Of a stretch of 64,000 nucleotides of DNA, positions 26,101 to 29,100 are shown piece after piece. Source of the DNA: Cepaea nemoralis (lineage: Eukaryota > Mollusca > Gastropoda > Stylommatophora > Helicidae); contig JACEFZ010004192.1 in assembly GCA_014155875.1 (NCBI GenBank), forward strand, positions 310,001-374,000, written 5' to 3'. Positions within the stretch are counted from its first letter, which is position 1; every line of letters begins with the position of its first letter. Made by a program: the position numbers and the translations under genes. The notes beneath the pieces were generated by a model that saw nothing but the letters and a program-made list of their open reading frames with translations, was not told where the DNA came from and did no database searches.

Positions 26101-29100
26101 CTGTTGTAAATATCATTCAGCATTTTGGTTAATATATCTACCCCAAATTCTCCCAATACTTCTAATTCTTCTACTGTGATTTCATCTGGCCCAGCTGTTT
26201 TTCCTTTCTTCATATGTTTCATAGCGTCAGCGACTTCTTCTTTTAGAATAGGTGGGCCTTCTAAGTTACTTTCTTCTGTTAATTCTTCCCTTTCTCCATT
26301 ATATAATTCTCTTATATACTCATTCCACCTCTTCATTATAGCACCTTCCTCCAATAAAGTCTGTCCTGTTTTTGATTTCAAACACCCTGTATTTATTCTT
26401 ATTTTTCTTCCTGTGAGCTCGCTGATTTGTCTGTGCATACTTTTTTTGATCTTTAATGGAATTTAATTCAATTTTTCTGCATTGCTCAGTTTAACCAACT
26501 TTCTTTTGCCTTCACACATTTATCTCTTATTTCTTTATTTATCTTAGCATACTCTTGTTTGTCATTTTTATTCTGTTTCCTTTTGTCCATCAGCCTTAAG
26601 ATTTCTTCATTCATCCATTTTTTCTTAGCTTTTTGGCTTCTCTCCGGTAATATTTCTTTGCTAGTTTGATGAATGGAGTCCCTTAACATTTCCCATTGTT
26701 CATCTATACTCTGTATTTTAGCTATTGCATTGTACCTATTTTTCACAGTCACTCTGTATTGTTCTTGAATTTCTTTATCTACTTTCAGAACCTCTTTATT
26801 AAGTCTCAAGTTTTTAACCATTTTTTCCCCTCTCTTTAATCTTACTTTTATTTGTCCACATAGTGGTACATGATCACTAGTTACCGTCAGCACCAGGCAT
26901 TGTCTTTACATTAATTAATGCATTTCTAAATCTTTTATTAATAAGTATGTAGTCAATTTGGTTGCGTATTTTCATATCAGGGCTTTTCCATGTGTATAGT
27001 CGTCTTTTATGGTGTTTAAACCATGTGTTTCCAATTATCATATCATTAATATTTGCCCATTCTATTAGTTTCTCTCCTCTTTCATTTCTTGTACCTAAAC
27101 CGTAATTCCCCACTATATCCTCTATTTTTCCCTTTCCTACTTTTGCATTAAAATCTCCCAGTATTATTTTTATTTCTTGTGATCCAATTTGAGCTATTGC
27201 CATTTCTACTTCATCGTAAAAGTTTTGTATATTCTTCATCACTACTGTTTGTTGTTGGTGCATATACTTGTATAATATTTATATCTATTGGTTTGCCTTT
27301 GATTTTGACCATTATAACTCTGTCTGAAATGCACCAGTATCCAGTCATAGATTTGGCTGTATTTTCATCAAATATTATTCCTACACCTTTTTCATGTGTG
27401 TCCCCTCCAGAATAAATTATTGTGTGTTTGTCGGTTATAATTTTGCCAGATCCCTTCCATCTCATCTCACTTATGCCTAGTATATTCATTTTCATGTTTT
27501 CCATTTCTCTTAGAACATTGTTTAACTTTCCTAGCTCATTTAATGTCCTAACATTCCATGTTCCTACTCTAAATTTATTTAGTTTAGTTATTGTTTTAGT
27601 TTTGCCATCAGTAGCTGGATGACGGTCTGGTGTCACCTGTGGCTCATGACTGTCCCTACCGGACGAGGATGTCCTAAGACAGCCATTAACGTCGTTCACT
27701 ATTTCTGAAATGTGTGTCGCCATGAAATCTTGGGAAGATAATGTGGTGGTTTCCCCTTGCCTTCCACATTCACACGGTGGTCTTTTAACTCTGCCTTTGA
27801 CAGCCATTTCCGACTGTCAGGACAAGTGAGTGCCCTGCTCTGCTCAGCTGCAGAGTTGTCCACTTATTCCGGTGGATACTCGGTCCCCAGAGCTGTGTTA
27901 GCCACACCGTGGTGTGTTTCCATCCTCTACCGCGGGGAGGTGCAGTTGGGATTTTCCCTTCCTAAAGTTTTGGTCTATGACCAAAACTCTCCAGTACTTT
28001 TTAGAAGACAATGGCAAACTAGTGAACGTAAAAACTTGCCTAGTACATCAACAGCAGCTGAAAATTCTGGTTTAGTTTTTAATTAGTTTAGTCGATGGAT
28101 CAACATCACGGCACACGGGTGTAACCCATAAGTGCTCCGTTCTCCTCCTAACAGAAACCTGAGTTTGGAGAAACTCAGCTCAGTGCACGAACTCCGTAGC
28201 ACCGTTGACGATCCTGAAATACTTATGGTAGATTTTTAACTCAATTTTGCCCGGGCAGCGCTGTTAGGCTACTCTTTTTCGATTTCCAACTGCCAAGGGA
28301 TTTTTAACGTGCGCAACAATACACACAGGCGTCCGATCTCACTACCCAGAGACCAGGGGGAAATTTTGTTACTAGAAGTCCACGTGAAAAAAGCCCTCAC
28401 CGGGGCTTGAACCCGGGACCTCCAGCACTCGAGGCAGGCACCATACCTCAAGACCACACAGCCCCATACTCTGGTAAGAAAATTCTGCAACGTTCTGCAA
28501 CATTTAAAAAAAAAAAATTCTGGCAGTATAGTGGCCCTGCAGTCTGCTCTTTACAATTTCTAAGTGTCATGGGATTTTAACGTGCACAACTTACACACTG
28601 AGCCTCCTGTTCATCACATAAGGTTATGTATCCAATCTTACAATCAAAAGATCAGGGGAACACATATTATTAGAACCTAATAGTCCATGTAAATATGCCC
28701 TGCCATATGCTGGGGTTCAAACCCAGTAACTTCAGACTCTGATACCCCCGGGAAGGTTAACCCGGTCAACAAATGCCCGCAGAAGTCAGATGTGTCGGCC
28801 TAACGGCGCAAGAACGCAGCTCTGCTGTAAACAGGCACAACGCAGTCACATCCACACAAAAAATCCGGATGAACGCAGAAGAAGAAGACTCTGATACAGA
28901 CACTGCAATCACTCCTTCTTTTCAACTGTTTCTGTGTTATTCCAATTCCTCGGACTTAATGGGGACTATTCAAGAATATCAGTCACAGGCTAATCAAAGC
29001 AATACAGAGGTGAAACAGTATTCAAAACCTATGGCACAACACCAACAAACAAGTTCAAGTACAATATGTGAGAATTTGTATCTTTCCTGTGGCAATATAT

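Larger units (their letters stand above)
24736..28008 (-). mobile_element. RTE (BovB-like) non-LTR retrotransposon, nearly full length, inactive
   Basis: RTEs insert by target-primed reverse transcription using an AP-type endonuclease and a reverse transcriptase. On the minus strand, in order: 5' leader 27808-28008; endonuclease 27807-26877 ([39 protein letters not shown]); after a shift, [10 protein letters not shown] at 26893; fingers/palm 26438-25638 ([21 protein letters not shown]); then YADDT at 25509-25523 and [11 protein letters not shown] near the C-terminus at 24750. The (GAT)n 3' tail touches a 12-bp target-site duplication, CAATGGCAAACT, at 24724-24735 and 28009-28020. The catalytic Asp residues of RT are intact, but at least three frameshifts and two in-frame stops (near 25590-25635) disable it. 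Confidence 0.93.

Noticed and set aside
24736..28008. Plus-strand frames of 60-113 codons over the RTE
   Set aside because: Antisense shadows of the minus-strand endonuclease/RT.
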